From Bacteroidaceae bacterium (GTDB taxonomy: Bacteria > Bacteroidota > Bacteroidia > Bacteroidales > Bacteroidaceae), in the NCBI GenBank assembly GCA_017466065.1, contig JAFTUV010000017.1:124001-188000 (forward strand): DNA of 64,000 nt. Direction: 5' to 3'. Every line of letters starts with the position of its first letter. Position 1 is the first letter of the stretch. The translations under genes were made by a program, and so were the position numbers. Of the stretch, positions 9,339 through 18,446 are shown in pieces. The notes below the pieces were generated by a model. The model was not told where the DNA came from. It saw only the letters and a list, made by a program, of their open reading frames with translations, and did not search any database.

Positions 9339-10334
9339 ATGAATGGTGCAATTGACATCAGAGAATTAAATGAAATGATTGAGAAGCAGAGTGGCTTTGT
9401 TACCAATCTGCTCACCGGAATGGACCAAGTGATTGTTGGTCAGAAACATCTTGTGGAATCGTTGCTCATTGGTCTGCTGGCCGATGGACACGTGCTGTTG
9501 GAGGGCCTTCCCGGATTGGCAAAGACCTTAGCCATAAAGACATTGTCGGAACTTATAGATGCCGATTTTAGTCGCATACAGTTTACCCCCGACCTGTTGC
9601 CTGCCGATGTTATAGGTACTATGGTTTACAGCCAGAAGGATGAGGAATTCAAGCCTAAACGCGGCCCTGTTTTTGCAAATTTTGTATTGGCCGACGAGAT
9701 TAACCGTGCTCCGGCGAAGGTGCAGAGTGCATTGCTCGAAGCTATGCAGGAGCGTCAGGTGACAATAGGCAAGGAGACTTTCAAATTGCCTTCGCCTTTC
9801 CTTGTGCTTGCCACACAGAACCCTATCGAGCAGGAAGGTACCTATCCGCTTCCCGAGGCACAGGTGGACCGCTTTATGTTGAAAGTGGTTATCGGGTACC
9901 CCGAATTGTCGGAGGAGAAAAAGATTATACGACAGAATATTTCGGGCGACAGAGTGGCTGTAAAGCCTATTCTTAAACCCGAGGAGATTATAGAGGCTCG
10001 CAAGGTTGTGCGTCAGGTGTATCTCGATGAGAAAATCGAACAGTATATTGCCGACATTGTGTTTGCCACACGTTTCCCCGATAAATATGGAATGAAGGAG
10101 TTGAAGGAGATGATCTCTTTCGGTGGCTCGCCCCGTGCGTCTATTAACCTTGCACTTGCTGCGCGTGCCTATGCATTCATCAAGCGTCGTGGTTATGTGA
10201 TTCCCGAGGATGTACGTGCCGTGGCACACGATGTGTTGCGTCATCGTATAGGTTTGAGCTATGAGGCCGAGGCAAGCAATATGACTGCCGACGAGATTGT
10301 AAGTACTATATTGAACCGTGTAGAGGTGCCTTAA
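9339..10334 (+). CDS. moxR: MoxR-family AAA+ ATPase
   Basis: The 331-residue protein is a MoxR-type AAA+ ATPase, with Walker A GLPGLAKT (about residues 55-62), Walker B VLADEINRAPAK, sensor 1 ATQNPIEQ and a sensor-2 region near FGGSPRASINLA. MoxR ATPases act as chaperones that load cofactors or activate VWA-domain partners. This is the first gene of the bat operon, directly upstream of a DUF58 protein (10 nt) and two VWA proteins, which is the classic MoxR setting. It has its own promoter at 9273-9301. Identification is secure; the client is not known. Confidence 0.95.
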   Translation: MNGAIDIRELNEMIEKQSGFVTNLLTGMDQVIVGQKHLVESLLIGLLADGHVLLEGLPGLAKTLAIKTLSELIDADFSRIQFTPDLLPADVIGTMVYSQKDEEFKPKRGPVFANFVLADEINRAPAKVQSALLEAMQERQVTIGKETFKLPSPFLVLATQNPIEQEGTYPLPEAQVDRFMLKVVIGYPELSEEKKIIRQNISGDRVAVKPILKPEEIIEARKVVRQVYLDEKIEQYIADIVFATRFPDKYGMKELKEMISFGGSPRASINLALAARAYAFIKRRGYVIPEDVRAVAHDVLRHRIGLSYEAEASNMTADEIVSTILNRVEVP

Positions 10335-10344
10335 CAAGAGGAGT

Positions 10345-11214
10345 ATGGAGACAAGTGAGCTTATAAAGAAGGTTCGCAAGATTGAAATAAAGACCCGCGG
10401 TCTGTCGCATAATATTTTCGCCGGACAGTACCATTCGGCCTTCAAGGGGCGTGGTATGTCGTTCAGCGAGGTGCGCGAGTATCAGTATGGCGACGATGTG
10501 CGCGACATTGACTGGAATGTTACTGCGCGTTTCAACAAGCCCTTCGTAAAGGTTTTTGAGGAGGAGCGGGAACTCACTGTGATGCTGCTTGTAGATGTGT
10601 CGCAGAGTCTCGATTTTGGTACCGTGAAACAGACGAAACGTGATATGCTCACAGAAATTGCAGCCACCATTGCATTTGCTGCAATACAGAATAATGATAA
10701 GATTGGTGTTATTTTCTTCTCGGATAGGGTGGAGAAGTTCATTCCTCCACAGAAGGGGCGCAAACATATTCTTTATATAATAAGGGAATTGATAAATTTT
10801 GAGCCCGCAAGCCACGGTACCGATATAAAAGTTCCTTTGCAATTCCTTACAAACGCTATTAAAAAGAGGTGTACGACTTTTGTATTGAGTGATTTTATCA
10901 CTCAGTATGACTACAAGAATGCTCTCACGATTGCCAACAGGAAACACGATGTCGTGGCTGTGAGGGTGTATGACCGTCGTCTTGTGGAACTGCCTAAAAT
11001 AGGCCTTATGAGAGTTAAGGACGCCGAAAGTGGTGAGGAAATGTATATCGACACTTCGTCGGCAAAGGTGCAGAATGCGCAGCGTGAATGGTGGAAGGCA
11101 CAGTGTGCCACCGTAGAGGAGATTTTCAAGAAGAGCCACGTCGACTCTGTGTCGGTACGCACCGATCAGGATTATGTAAAAGCCTTGATGTCGCTCTTTG
11201 CGATGCGTGCATAG
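10345..11214 (+). CDS. DUF58 domain protein of the bat operon
   Basis: This 289-residue protein has the DUF58 signature (REYQYGDDVRDIDWNVTARF, about residues 44-63) and a VWA-like fold with a MIDAS-type LLVDVSQSL and LSDFI. There is no signal peptide or membrane helix, so it is probably cytosolic and partners with the MoxR ATPase 10 nt upstream. DUF58 proteins almost always accompany MoxR. In Bacteroides fragilis the homologous operon supports tolerance to oxygen. The molecular function is unknown. Confidence 0.92.
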   Translation: METSELIKKVRKIEIKTRGLSHNIFAGQYHSAFKGRGMSFSEVREYQYGDDVRDIDWNVTARFNKPFVKVFEEERELTVMLLVDVSQSLDFGTVKQTKRDMLTEIAATIAFAAIQNNDKIGVIFFSDRVEKFIPPQKGRKHILYIIRELINFEPASHGTDIKVPLQFLTNAIKKRCTTFVLSDFITQYDYKNALTIANRKHDVVAVRVYDRRLVELPKIGLMRVKDAESGEEMYIDTSSAKVQNAQREWWKAQCATVEEIFKKSHVDSVSVRTDQDYVKALMSLFAMRA

Positions 11215-11233
11215 GAGATTTAGAGAATTCTTT

Positions 11234-12310
11234 ATGATGAAAAGATTATTATTCGCAATATCGCTTGTTGTAGCATTTTCCGTTACAGCTGCGGCACAGA
11301 ATGTTTCGGTAAATGCCGAAATGGATTCGTGCCAAAGACTTATTGGCGAGCAGGCAAGGATTAAATTGAAGGTGGGTGTAGATGCCGGCAGAAGAGCTCT
11401 TCTCCCACTCTTCGAAAAAGAGATTGTAGAGGGGGTGGAGATTGTTGAGAAGTTACCGATCGACACACAGCTGCTTAACGATGGCAAACGCCTCTTGTTG
11501 ACGGAGGAATATGTAGTTACATCGTTCGATAGTGCTTTGTATGTGATTCCTCCATTTGAGGTTCTTGTCGATGGCCTTCCTTACTACTCCGAGGAGTTGG
11601 CTCTTGCCGTTTATATGATGCCGGTAGATACCACGAACCTCGACAAATTCTTTCCGCCGAAGGATGTCTGGGCAATAGAACTTACTTGGGACGATTATAG
11701 AAGCAGTGTCGGATATTTTATTTTGTTCATCCTTCTCCTTTCGTTGCTTGCGTGGATAATTGTGAGATACATAAACAACAAGCCCATAATACGCATAGTG
11801 AAGATTAAGCCCAAGCTCCCTGCTCACTTGGTGGCGCTTGGCGAGATTGAGCGTATTAAGGAGGATGGTTCTTGGCGCACTTCGGGCAACAGCAAGGAGT
11901 ATTACACGGCTCTCACCGATGCTTTGCGTGTCTATATGAACGAACGCTTCGGGTTTAATGCAACGGAAATGACGACAGAGGAGATTGTGGAGCACTTGTT
12001 GCAGATTAAGGACAAGGAGAGTATAAAGGAGGTTCGTGAACTGCTCGAAACATCGGACTTGGTGAAGTTTGCAAAATTCAACCCGCCAATGAATGAGAAC
12101 GACCGTAATCTGGTGAGTGCGAGGGATTTTGTGAACGAAACAAAACCCGAAGAGGGAGAAATACCTGCACAGCCTACCGAAAAGAGAATTGTGAACGAGC
12201 GTTCGTTGCGTTCAAAGAGATTGTTGCTTGCTGCAATAGTGATTCTCTCGATTGCAGTGTGCTTTGTTCTTGTGCAATTTATTCTCGACCTCTATTATTT
12301 GATAAGTTAA
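11234..12310 (+). CDS. Bat-operon membrane protein between DUF58 and BatA
   Basis: The start at 11234 (MMKRLLFAIS) gives a clean signal peptide (LLFAISLVVAFSVTAAAQ). An upstream ATG at 11198 would overlap the DUF58 gene and put a basic 12-residue stretch before the signal. The exported N-terminal part (about residues 20-155) is beta-rich. A membrane helix follows (SVGYFILFILLLSLLAWIIV), then a cytoplasmic region with DUF4381-like helices (SKEYYTALTDALRVYMNERF), and a final helix near the C-terminus (LLLAAIVILSIAVCFVLVQF). Proteins of this layout lie between the DUF58 and batA genes in Bacteroidales. It is probably part of a membrane complex with BatA and BatB; that is inferred from position. 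Confidence 0.8.
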   Translation: MMKRLLFAISLVVAFSVTAAAQNVSVNAEMDSCQRLIGEQARIKLKVGVDAGRRALLPLFEKEIVEGVEIVEKLPIDTQLLNDGKRLLLTEEYVVTSFDSALYVIPPFEVLVDGLPYYSEELALAVYMMPVDTTNLDKFFPPKDVWAIELTWDDYRSSVGYFILFILLLSLLAWIIVRYINNKPIIRIVKIKPKLPAHLVALGEIERIKEDGSWRTSGNSKEYYTALTDALRVYMNERFGFNATEMTTEEIVEHLLQIKDKESIKEVRELLETSDLVKFAKFNPPMNENDRNLVSARDFVNETKPEEGEIPAQPTEKRIVNERSLRSKRLLLAAIVILSIAVCFVLVQFILDLYYLIS

Positions 12311-12321
12311 TTTGTTAAGTT

Positions 12322-13308
12322 ATGTTTTTTTCCAAAATAGGATATTTGCTTCTCTTTATACCGCTTGCGGCCTATGTGGTGTGGTATATTCTGAAAGGGC
12401 GCAAGATGGAACCGTCGATGAAGGTGTCGACTGTTGCTCCATTTTTAAAGAATGTGAAGAGTTACAGGAACTATATAATCGACCTGCCATTCGTGTTGCG
12501 CGTAATCACATTGTCGATGGTGATTATAGTGCTTGCACGCCCGCAAAGCACCAATCGCTGGCAAAATACCGAGGTTGAGGGAATTGACATAATGCTGGCT
12601 ATGGATGTTTCCACGAGTATGCTGGCGATGGACCTCACCCCCAACCGTTTAGAAGCTGCCAAGATGGTTGCTGCCGATTTTGTAAACAGCCGCCCTAACG
12701 ACAATATGGGACTTACCATTTTTGCCGGCGAGAGTTTTACACAGTGCCCATTGACTATCGACCACGCGGTTATGCTCAATATGCTTAATTCTGTAAAATG
12801 CGATATTGCTGCACAAGGAATTATTGAGGATGGAACGGCTATTGGAATGGGAATTGCCAATGCTGTGAGCCGTTTGAAGGAGAGCAAGGCAAAATCGAAG
12901 GTGATAATTCTGCTCACCGACGGTTCGAACAACCGTGGCGAAATATCGCCGGAGGCTGCTGCGGAGATTGCCAAGAAATTCGGCATAAGAATATATACAA
13001 TAGGTGTGGGCACAAATGGAACAGCTCCCTATCCTTATGGCGGACAGATTGTAAATGTTCCTGTGGAGATTGACGAAACAACACTTAACAAGATTGCTAC
13101 AATAACCGATGGCAACTATTATCGCGCCACAAGCAATTCAAAATTAAAGGAGGTTTATGAGAAGATTGATAAATTGGAGCGTACAAAATTGAATGTAAAG
13201 GAATTCAGCACCCGCGAGGAGAATTTCCAGATATTTGCATTGGTGGCATTCGTTGCGCTCCTGCTTGAATTGCTGTTGCGGAATACTATACTTAAAAAGA
13301 TACCTTAA
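12322..13308 (+). CDS. batA: Aerotolerance protein BatA, VWA-domain membrane protein
   Basis: The 328-residue protein has an N-terminal membrane helix (IGYLLLFIPLAAYVVWYI), a second near residues 55-72, and a periplasmic or cytoplasmic VWA domain with a complete MIDAS: DVSTSM, a downstream Thr and TDGSNN. A C-terminal helix (FALVAFVALLLELLLR) closes the protein. This matches BatA of the Bacteroides aerotolerance operon. It is followed 15 nt later by the paralogue batB, with which it shares the DLTPNRLEAAK-type segment. VWA domains of this type bind partners through Mg2+; the partner is probably activated by MoxR. Confidence 0.92.
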   Translation: MFFSKIGYLLLFIPLAAYVVWYILKGRKMEPSMKVSTVAPFLKNVKSYRNYIIDLPFVLRVITLSMVIIVLARPQSTNRWQNTEVEGIDIMLAMDVSTSMLAMDLTPNRLEAAKMVAADFVNSRPNDNMGLTIFAGESFTQCPLTIDHAVMLNMLNSVKCDIAAQGIIEDGTAIGMGIANAVSRLKESKAKSKVIILLTDGSNNRGEISPEAAAEIAKKFGIRIYTIGVGTNGTAPYPYGGQIVNVPVEIDETTLNKIATITDGNYYRATSNSKLKEVYEKIDKLERTKLNVKEFSTREENFQIFALVAFVALLLELLLRNTILKKIP

Positions 13309-13323
13309 AAACAGAAACTTGAA

Positions 13324-14343
13324 ATGAAATTTGCAACTCCCGAATATCTCTATCTGCTGATATTTGTGCCTATAATATTAGCGGTGTACATATACTCGAA
13401 TTATCGCCGTAGAAGGAATTTGAAGCTATACGGCGATGTTGAGTTGTTGCGTAATCTTATGCCCGATGTTTCGAACTACCGTCCGAGAATAAAATTCTGG
13501 CTTTCGCTTGCAGCACTTGCCTTTATAGCGATAGCTCTTGCACGCCCGCAGTTCGGTTCAAAGAAGGAAACTATTACACGACAGGGTATCGAGGTTGTGA
13601 TTGCGTTGGATATTTCAAACTCAATGTTGGCCGAGGATATTGCTCCCAACCGTTTGGAAAAGGCAAAAAAAATAATATCGCGTTTGATTGACAAATTCGA
13701 GAATGATAAAGTGGGGCTTATTGTTTTTGCCGGCGATGCCTTTGTGCAGCTGCCTATTACAAATGATTTTATATCGGCAAAAATGTTTCTGGAAACAATT
13801 TCTCCCGACCTTATCTCACGACAAGGTACCGATATTGGCGGTGCCATAAGTTTGGCAATGAAGAGTTTTACGCCCAAAGAGGGAATCGGAAAAGCGATTA
13901 TTGTAATTACCGATGGTGAAAATCACGAGGGTGGTGCCGAGGATGCAGCCAAGCTCGCGTCGGAAAAGGGGATGAATGTATATATGCTTGGCGTGGGCTC
14001 GCTCGATGGCGCTCCTATTCCTATTGCCGGCACAAATGATTATCGTCGCGACAAGGAGAATAATGTGGTTGTGACAAAATTGAATGAGCAGATGGCGCAA
14101 TCTATCGCAAAAGCCGGAAACGGTGCATATATTCGTGTCGATAATACCAACAGTGCACAGAAATTGCTCGAAAGTGAGGTCAACAAACTTGCGAAAGCCG
14201 ATGTTGAGACAGAGGTGTTTACCGAATATAATGAGCAGTTCGAATTTATAGCTTGGGTGGCTTTGCTGCTCTTGGTTATTGAGATTATGATACTTACAGG
14301 CAAAAGCCGCCTTACAAAAGGCTTTAAATTATTTGACAAATAA
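13324..14343 (+). CDS. batB: Aerotolerance protein BatB, VWA-domain membrane protein
   Basis: This is a 339-residue paralogue of BatA with the same architecture: N-terminal helix (YLYLLIFVPIILAVYIY), second helix near residues 60-75, VWA domain with MIDAS DISNSM and TDGENH, and a terminal helix (FIAWVALLLLVIEIMILTG). BatA and BatB share the IAPNRLEKAK and IVFAGDAFVQLP segments, showing an old tandem duplication. It lies between batA and batC in the operon, so it is probably cotranscribed with both. Confidence 0.92.
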   Translation: MKFATPEYLYLLIFVPIILAVYIYSNYRRRRNLKLYGDVELLRNLMPDVSNYRPRIKFWLSLAALAFIAIALARPQFGSKKETITRQGIEVVIALDISNSMLAEDIAPNRLEKAKKIISRLIDKFENDKVGLIVFAGDAFVQLPITNDFISAKMFLETISPDLISRQGTDIGGAISLAMKSFTPKEGIGKAIIVITDGENHEGGAEDAAKLASEKGMNVYMLGVGSLDGAPIPIAGTNDYRRDKENNVVVTKLNEQMAQSIAKAGNGAYIRVDNTNSAQKLLESEVNKLAKADVETEVFTEYNEQFEFIAWVALLLLVIEIMILTGKSRLTKGFKLFDK

Positions 14344-14351
14344 CTTTGAAT

Positions 14352-15065
14352 ATGCTTAAATTGAGATATTTGATATTATTGTGTGCAACGCTCCCGTTTC
14401 TGGGCCTGTCGGCTCAGAAGAGCTATCGTGAATATTTGAGAAGCGGCAACAAACTCTACGCCGACAGCCTCTTCGACAAGGCGGAAGTGGAGTATCGCAA
14501 GGCGTTGGAGCTTGACCCCGATGGCAGCCAAGCACTCTTTAATTTGGGTAATTCTTTGCTCTATCAGGATAAAGCACAGGATGCAATGGACCAATATATG
14601 ATGGCCGAGAAACGTGAGAGCGAAAAGAGCAATCTTGCACAAATACATCACAATATGGGTGTTATTTGTCAAGCGTCAAAGGATTATGCCCGTGCCGTGG
14701 AGTTCTACAAACAGGCATTGCGGGAAAATCCCACCGACCACGAGACACGCTACAATCTTGCAGTTGCAATGAAACAATTAAAGGACCAGCAGCAACAACA
14801 AGAACAACAGCAACAAAAGCAAAAAGAAGAGGAACAAAAGCAGGAGCAACAGGAGCAGAAACAAGAAGAACAACAGCAACAGCAGAACCAACAACAGGAA
14901 CAGCAAGAGCAAGAACAGCAACAAGCACAAGAGAAAGAGGAGGAAATGTCAAAAGAGAATGCCGAACAGTTGCTCGAATCGGCAATGCAGGACGAGAAGG
15001 ATGTACAGGAGAAGGTGAAAAAGATGATGCAGATAAAAGGTCGCAAATTGGACAAGGACTGGTAA
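14352..15065 (+). CDS. batC: BatC, TPR protein with a Gln/Glu-rich tract
   Basis: The ATG at 14352 gives a signal peptide (LRYLILLCATLPFLGLSAQ). Three TPR units follow (SLFDKAEVEYRKALELDPDG, AQDAMDQYMMAEKRE, ARAVEFYKQALRENPTDHE). Residues ~140-200 are almost only Gln, Glu and Lys, encoded by a CAA/CAG/GAA-rich stretch at 14785-14945. The C-terminus (EDVQEKVKKMMQIKGRKLDKDW-like end) is typical of BatC. TPR domains hold protein complexes together; BatC is thought to act with BatA/B. The low-complexity tract could vary in length between strains. Confidence 0.9.
   Translation: MLKLRYLILLCATLPFLGLSAQKSYREYLRSGNKLYADSLFDKAEVEYRKALELDPDGSQALFNLGNSLLYQDKAQDAMDQYMMAEKRESEKSNLAQIHHNMGVICQASKDYARAVEFYKQALRENPTDHETRYNLAVAMKQLKDQQQQQEQQQQKQKEEEQKQEQQEQKQEEQQQQQNQQQEQQEQEQQQAQEKEEEMSKENAEQLLESAMQDEKDVQEKVKKMMQIKGRKLDKDW
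14785..14945 (+). repeat. CAA/CAG/GAA low-complexity tract inside batC
   Basis: This is an imperfect trinucleotide repeat encoding a Gln/Glu/Lys run. It keeps the reading frame and is probably prone to in-frame length change. It also creates long open frames in other phases, which are not genes. Confidence 0.8.
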
Positions 15066-15122
15066 TGCTTAAAATGGTTGCGTTGGGGCATAGAACAGAA
15101 TAGAACAAATAAAAGATATATA

Positions 15123-16949
15123 ATGAGAAGATTTTTTCTGACAACACTGATATTGTTGACTACATTTGTAGCCTTTGCCGATGATGTTACATTTGTGACA
15201 TCGGCACCAAAGGCTGTGGCTGTAAATCAGACATTTAGATTGAAATATACGATAAACAGACGCAATGTGAAGGAACCAAGAGTTCCACAGATTGGGAATT
15301 TTACCATATTGTCGGGCCCGAGTCGCTCGGAACAATCGAGCACCCAGATTATAAACGGCAATGTAACCACATCGCAGTCGGTAACATTCACTTATATATT
15401 GATGGCCGAGAAAGAGGGTGAGTTTTCAATTCCCGGTGCAACAATATCGGTCGATGGCGACGAAATTACATCGAACAAAGTTACCATTAAAGTGCTGCCC
15501 GAGGATAAAACCACTGCACAGCAGAATGGCTCGCAACATCGCGGCTCTCAACGCCGGAGTGCAAGCGGCTCGGTAGATATTGCCGCGAATGACCTCTTTA
15601 TGACAGCGACCCTTAATAAAACGACTGTGGTGGAACAGGAGGCTGTGCTGCTTACATTCAAGGTATATTCGGCAGTGAACCTCACGGCGTTGAATGGGAA
15701 AATCCCCGACCTTAAAGGCTTCCAGATACAGGAAGTGGAGCTCCCGCGCGACAAGGAGTGGCAGATGGAACATTACAACGGGCGTAATTACCGCACAATT
15801 CTGTGGCAACAATATGTGCTGTTCCCCCAACAGAGTGGTGAGATTGAAATTCCATCGGCGACCTTCGAGGGTGTTGTCGCACAGCAGGTGCGTTCATTCG
15901 ACCCGTTCGACAGCTTTTTTGGAGGTTCGAACTATGTGGAGGTGAAAAAGGAATTGCGCACGCCCAAACTCAAATTGAATGTGCAGAAGCTGCCGGCCGG
16001 CAAGCCCGAGAGTTTTTCGGGTGCTGTGGGCAACTTTAAAATATCATCGACAATAAGCACCACCGAACTTAAAGCAAACGAAGCAGTTACGCTGTGTCTT
16101 GTAATTTCGGGTACAGGAAATATGAAACTTATAAAGACTCCCGAAGTGCAGTTCCCCGAAGATTTTGAGGTGTACGACCCGAAAGTGGAGAATAAAATAT
16201 CGCTTCGCGTAAACGGCTTCTCGGGAAATAAAATCATAGAATATCTTGCAATACCTCGTTTCGGTGGCGAGTTTACCGTGCCGGCTGTGAAATTCTCGTA
16301 CTACGACATTGCAAGCAAGCAATACAAGACTTTGGAGAGTGAAAGTTATACTCTTAAAGTAGAAAAAGGCAAGGACGAGGGTAATGCGGCTGTGGCATCG
16401 TACGTGAGCAAGGAGGAATTTAAATTGCTGGGCCAAGATATTCGCTTCATAAAGCGAGGCGATGTTAAATTCGGCAAGAAGGGTAGCCACCTGTTTGCTT
16501 CTACGCTTTACTACGTGTGTTATCTTCTCCCTTTATTGCTGTTTGTGGCGTTTGTACTTGTACATAGAAAAAAGGTTGCCGAGGATGCCAATATTGCCAC
16601 TATGCGTACAAAGAAGGCGAACAAAGTGGCTGTCAAACGATTGAAGGTTGCGAAGAAACTCCTGAAAGAGAACAAAAAGGGGGAATTCTATGATGAAATT
16701 CTTAAAACATTGTGGGGATATATGAGCGATAAGTTAAGCATCCCCGTGTCGCAACTCTCGAAAGAGAATATTGCCGCAGAACTCGAAAAGAAGGGAGTGG
16801 AGGCAGATGTCATCACTGAAATGCACAATGTGCTGAATGAATGTGAATTTGCGCGCTATGCTCCCGGTGATGCAGGTGCTGCTATGGACAAGGTCTATAA
16901 TATGTCTATCGAGGCTATAAGTAAAATGGAAAACTCTATAAAAAGATAA
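15123..16949 (+). CDS. batD: BatD oxygen-tolerance protein
   Basis: The start is the ATG at 15123 (MRRFFLTTLILLTTFVAFA), which begins a signal peptide; an upstream in-frame start would add 15 charged residues before it. The 608-residue protein has a long periplasmic part built of beta-sandwich repeats typical of the BatD family (FRLKYTINRR, FTILSGPSRSEQSSTQIING, VTFTYILMAEKEGEFSIPGA), a membrane helix near residues 460-480 (LYYVCYLLPLLLFVAFVLVH) and a cytoplasmic helical tail. In the homologous Bacteroides operon, bat mutants are oxygen-sensitive. The exact activity is unknown. batE starts 1 nt after its stop codon. Confidence 0.92.
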   Translation: MRRFFLTTLILLTTFVAFADDVTFVTSAPKAVAVNQTFRLKYTINRRNVKEPRVPQIGNFTILSGPSRSEQSSTQIINGNVTTSQSVTFTYILMAEKEGEFSIPGATISVDGDEITSNKVTIKVLPEDKTTAQQNGSQHRGSQRRSASGSVDIAANDLFMTATLNKTTVVEQEAVLLTFKVYSAVNLTALNGKIPDLKGFQIQEVELPRDKEWQMEHYNGRNYRTILWQQYVLFPQQSGEIEIPSATFEGVVAQQVRSFDPFDSFFGGSNYVEVKKELRTPKLKLNVQKLPAGKPESFSGAVGNFKISSTISTTELKANEAVTLCLVISGTGNMKLIKTPEVQFPEDFEVYDPKVENKISLRVNGFSGNKIIEYLAIPRFGGEFTVPAVKFSYYDIASKQYKTLESESYTLKVEKGKDEGNAAVASYVSKEEFKLLGQDIRFIKRGDVKFGKKGSHLFASTLYYVCYLLPLLLFVAFVLVHRKKVAEDANIATMRTKKANKVAVKRLKVAKKLLKENKKGEFYDEILKTLWGYMSDKLSIPVSQLSKENIAAELEKKGVEADVITEMHNVLNECEFARYAPGDAGAAMDKVYNMSIEAISKMENSIKR

Positions 16950-16950
16950 T

Positions 16951-17730
16951 ATGAAAAATATAATAGCATATATTCTTGTGATGCTCCTGCCGGGTATTCT
17001 GCTTGCGCAGGATGCCAATTCCGGGGCAACGACACAAACCTATACAAAAGCAATGGGAGATAGCTTGTATATGGCCAACAACTATAAGGAAGCTGCCTAT
17101 GTGTATGAGCAGTTGCTTGCGAGAGAAGGAGAGTCGGCCGATGTCTATTACAATCTTGCTAATTCCTATTACAAGGAGAATGAGATTGCAAAGGCCATTC
17201 TTAACTATGAAAGGGCACTATTGCTTGCTCCTGCCGACAAGGATGTAAAATTCAATCTGGCAATAGCAGGAAGCAAGACTGTCGATAAGGTGAGCGAGCC
17301 GTACAGAATGTTCTTTGTTGTGTGGATTGAGGCTGTGGTAAACCTGTTCGGTATAACAACTTGGGCCATTATTGCCATTATTGCATTTGTTGTGTTGCTC
17401 ACAACATTATTGATGTTCCTCTTCGGCAAGAGTGTTACAACGAGAAAAATAACATTCTTTGTTGCTCTTGCGGCTCTTTTTATCACCGTGTTTGCGAACT
17501 TGTCGGCATTGCACCATTATAACAATATAACCGATGGAAGAGCTGCTATTATAATGTTGCCGAGTGTTACGGCAAAAAGCACCCCCGATGCATCTGGTAC
17601 CGATTTGTTTGTTATTCACGAAGGTCGCAAGGTTTATATATCGGACGACACTATGAAAGGGTGGAAAGAGATAGAATTGGAGGATGGCACTCTTGGATGG
17701 GTTCCTGCCAATGCGATTGAAAAGATTTAA
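16951..17730 (+). CDS. batE: BatE, TPR protein with SH3-like C-terminus
   Basis: The 259-residue protein starts with a signal peptide (IIAYILVMLLPGILLAQ), then two TPR units (YKEAAYVYEQLLAREGESAD, EIAKAILNYERALLLAPADK), two membrane helices (TTWAIIAIIAFVVLLTTLLM and ITFFVALAALFITVFANLSA) and a C-terminal SH3b-like segment (VTAKSTPDASG ... GWKEIELEDGTLGWVPANAI). This is the standard BatE layout. It ends the bat set; the PAP2-like gene follows after 17 nt and may be cotranscribed. Confidence 0.9.
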   Translation: MKNIIAYILVMLLPGILLAQDANSGATTQTYTKAMGDSLYMANNYKEAAYVYEQLLAREGESADVYYNLANSYYKENEIAKAILNYERALLLAPADKDVKFNLAIAGSKTVDKVSEPYRMFFVVWIEAVVNLFGITTWAIIAIIAFVVLLTTLLMFLFGKSVTTRKITFFVALAALFITVFANLSALHHYNNITDGRAAIIMLPSVTAKSTPDASGTDLFVIHEGRKVYISDDTMKGWKEIELEDGTLGWVPANAIEKI

Positions 17731-17747
17731 AGTAGGGTAAAGGGAAA

Positions 17748-18446
17748 ATGTACACTATACAGGAGATTATTGATTTTGACAATTACCTGTTGCAGTCGGT
17801 CAACGGTAGTAATTCGGAATTCTTCGAAGGGTGCATAACTGCTTATGTAACACCTTGGGTGTGGGTGCCATTGGCTTTTGTACTGCTGTATGTGTTGATG
17901 AAGAATAATACATTTTCCAACTTTTTGGCAATAATAACATTAACATTGTCGATGCTTGGGGTTTCGGTCCTGCTCACTACTTACGCTTTGCAGCCTCTAT
18001 CGGTATATTTGCGACAGGCACACGATGGTGAGATGATGGAGGTGCTTAATGCGTTGAACGAGTATCGTGTGGGTGGTGCTTCATTGCTGACACTGTCGGC
18101 TGTCGTGACATCGCTTGCCTGCTTCTTTATGCTTATTGTGAGGCACACTGCGTTGAGTGTGTCGTTGGTTCTTTGGGCAGGTATAAATTGTTTCGCAGGT
18201 GTGTATATGGCGGTGTTTTATCCTTGGGATGTGGTTGCCGGCATTCTGCTTGGGTTGCTTTGCGGAATTGTGGCCTATAAATTGTTTGAGCTTTACCAGA
18301 AAAAGCAACGTGTGCGTCGGGATTGGGTGAGCAACCGTTATACGAAAGGCGGTTACGAGGTTCCCGATGTTTATTTGCTGCTTGTATTTATGTATGCGAC
18401 TTTTGCTGCCGTTCCTGTTATATCATTCTTTATTCTGCCTCATTGA
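17748..18446 (+). CDS. PAP2-superfamily-like membrane protein with degenerate active site
   Basis: The 232-residue protein has five to six membrane helices in the PAP2 (type 2 phosphatidic acid phosphatase) arrangement, and the family's third motif is recognisable as VFYPWDVVAGILLG. In active enzymes that motif has a His before YP and an Arg upstream; here they are Phe and a non-basic residue. The second motif (normally PSGH) reads VGGAS. It is therefore probably not an active phosphatase and may bind lipid or act structurally. It follows batE closely and overlaps the convergent editing-protein gene by 7 nt at the 3' ends. Confidence 0.75.
   Translation: MYTIQEIIDFDNYLLQSVNGSNSEFFEGCITAYVTPWVWVPLAFVLLYVLMKNNTFSNFLAIITLTLSMLGVSVLLTTYALQPLSVYLRQAHDGEMMEVLNALNEYRVGGASLLTLSAVVTSLACFFMLIVRHTALSVSLVLWAGINCFAGVYMAVFYPWDVVAGILLGLLCGIVAYKLFELYQKKQRVRRDWVSNRYTKGGYEVPDVYLLLVFMYATFAAVPVISFFILPH

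Noticed and set aside
14662..15147. Long open frames in three other phases across batC
   Set aside because: They come from the low-complexity CAA/CAG/GAA tract; their translations are runs of Cys/Ser, Val/Ala or Thr/Arg with no signal, motif or start context.
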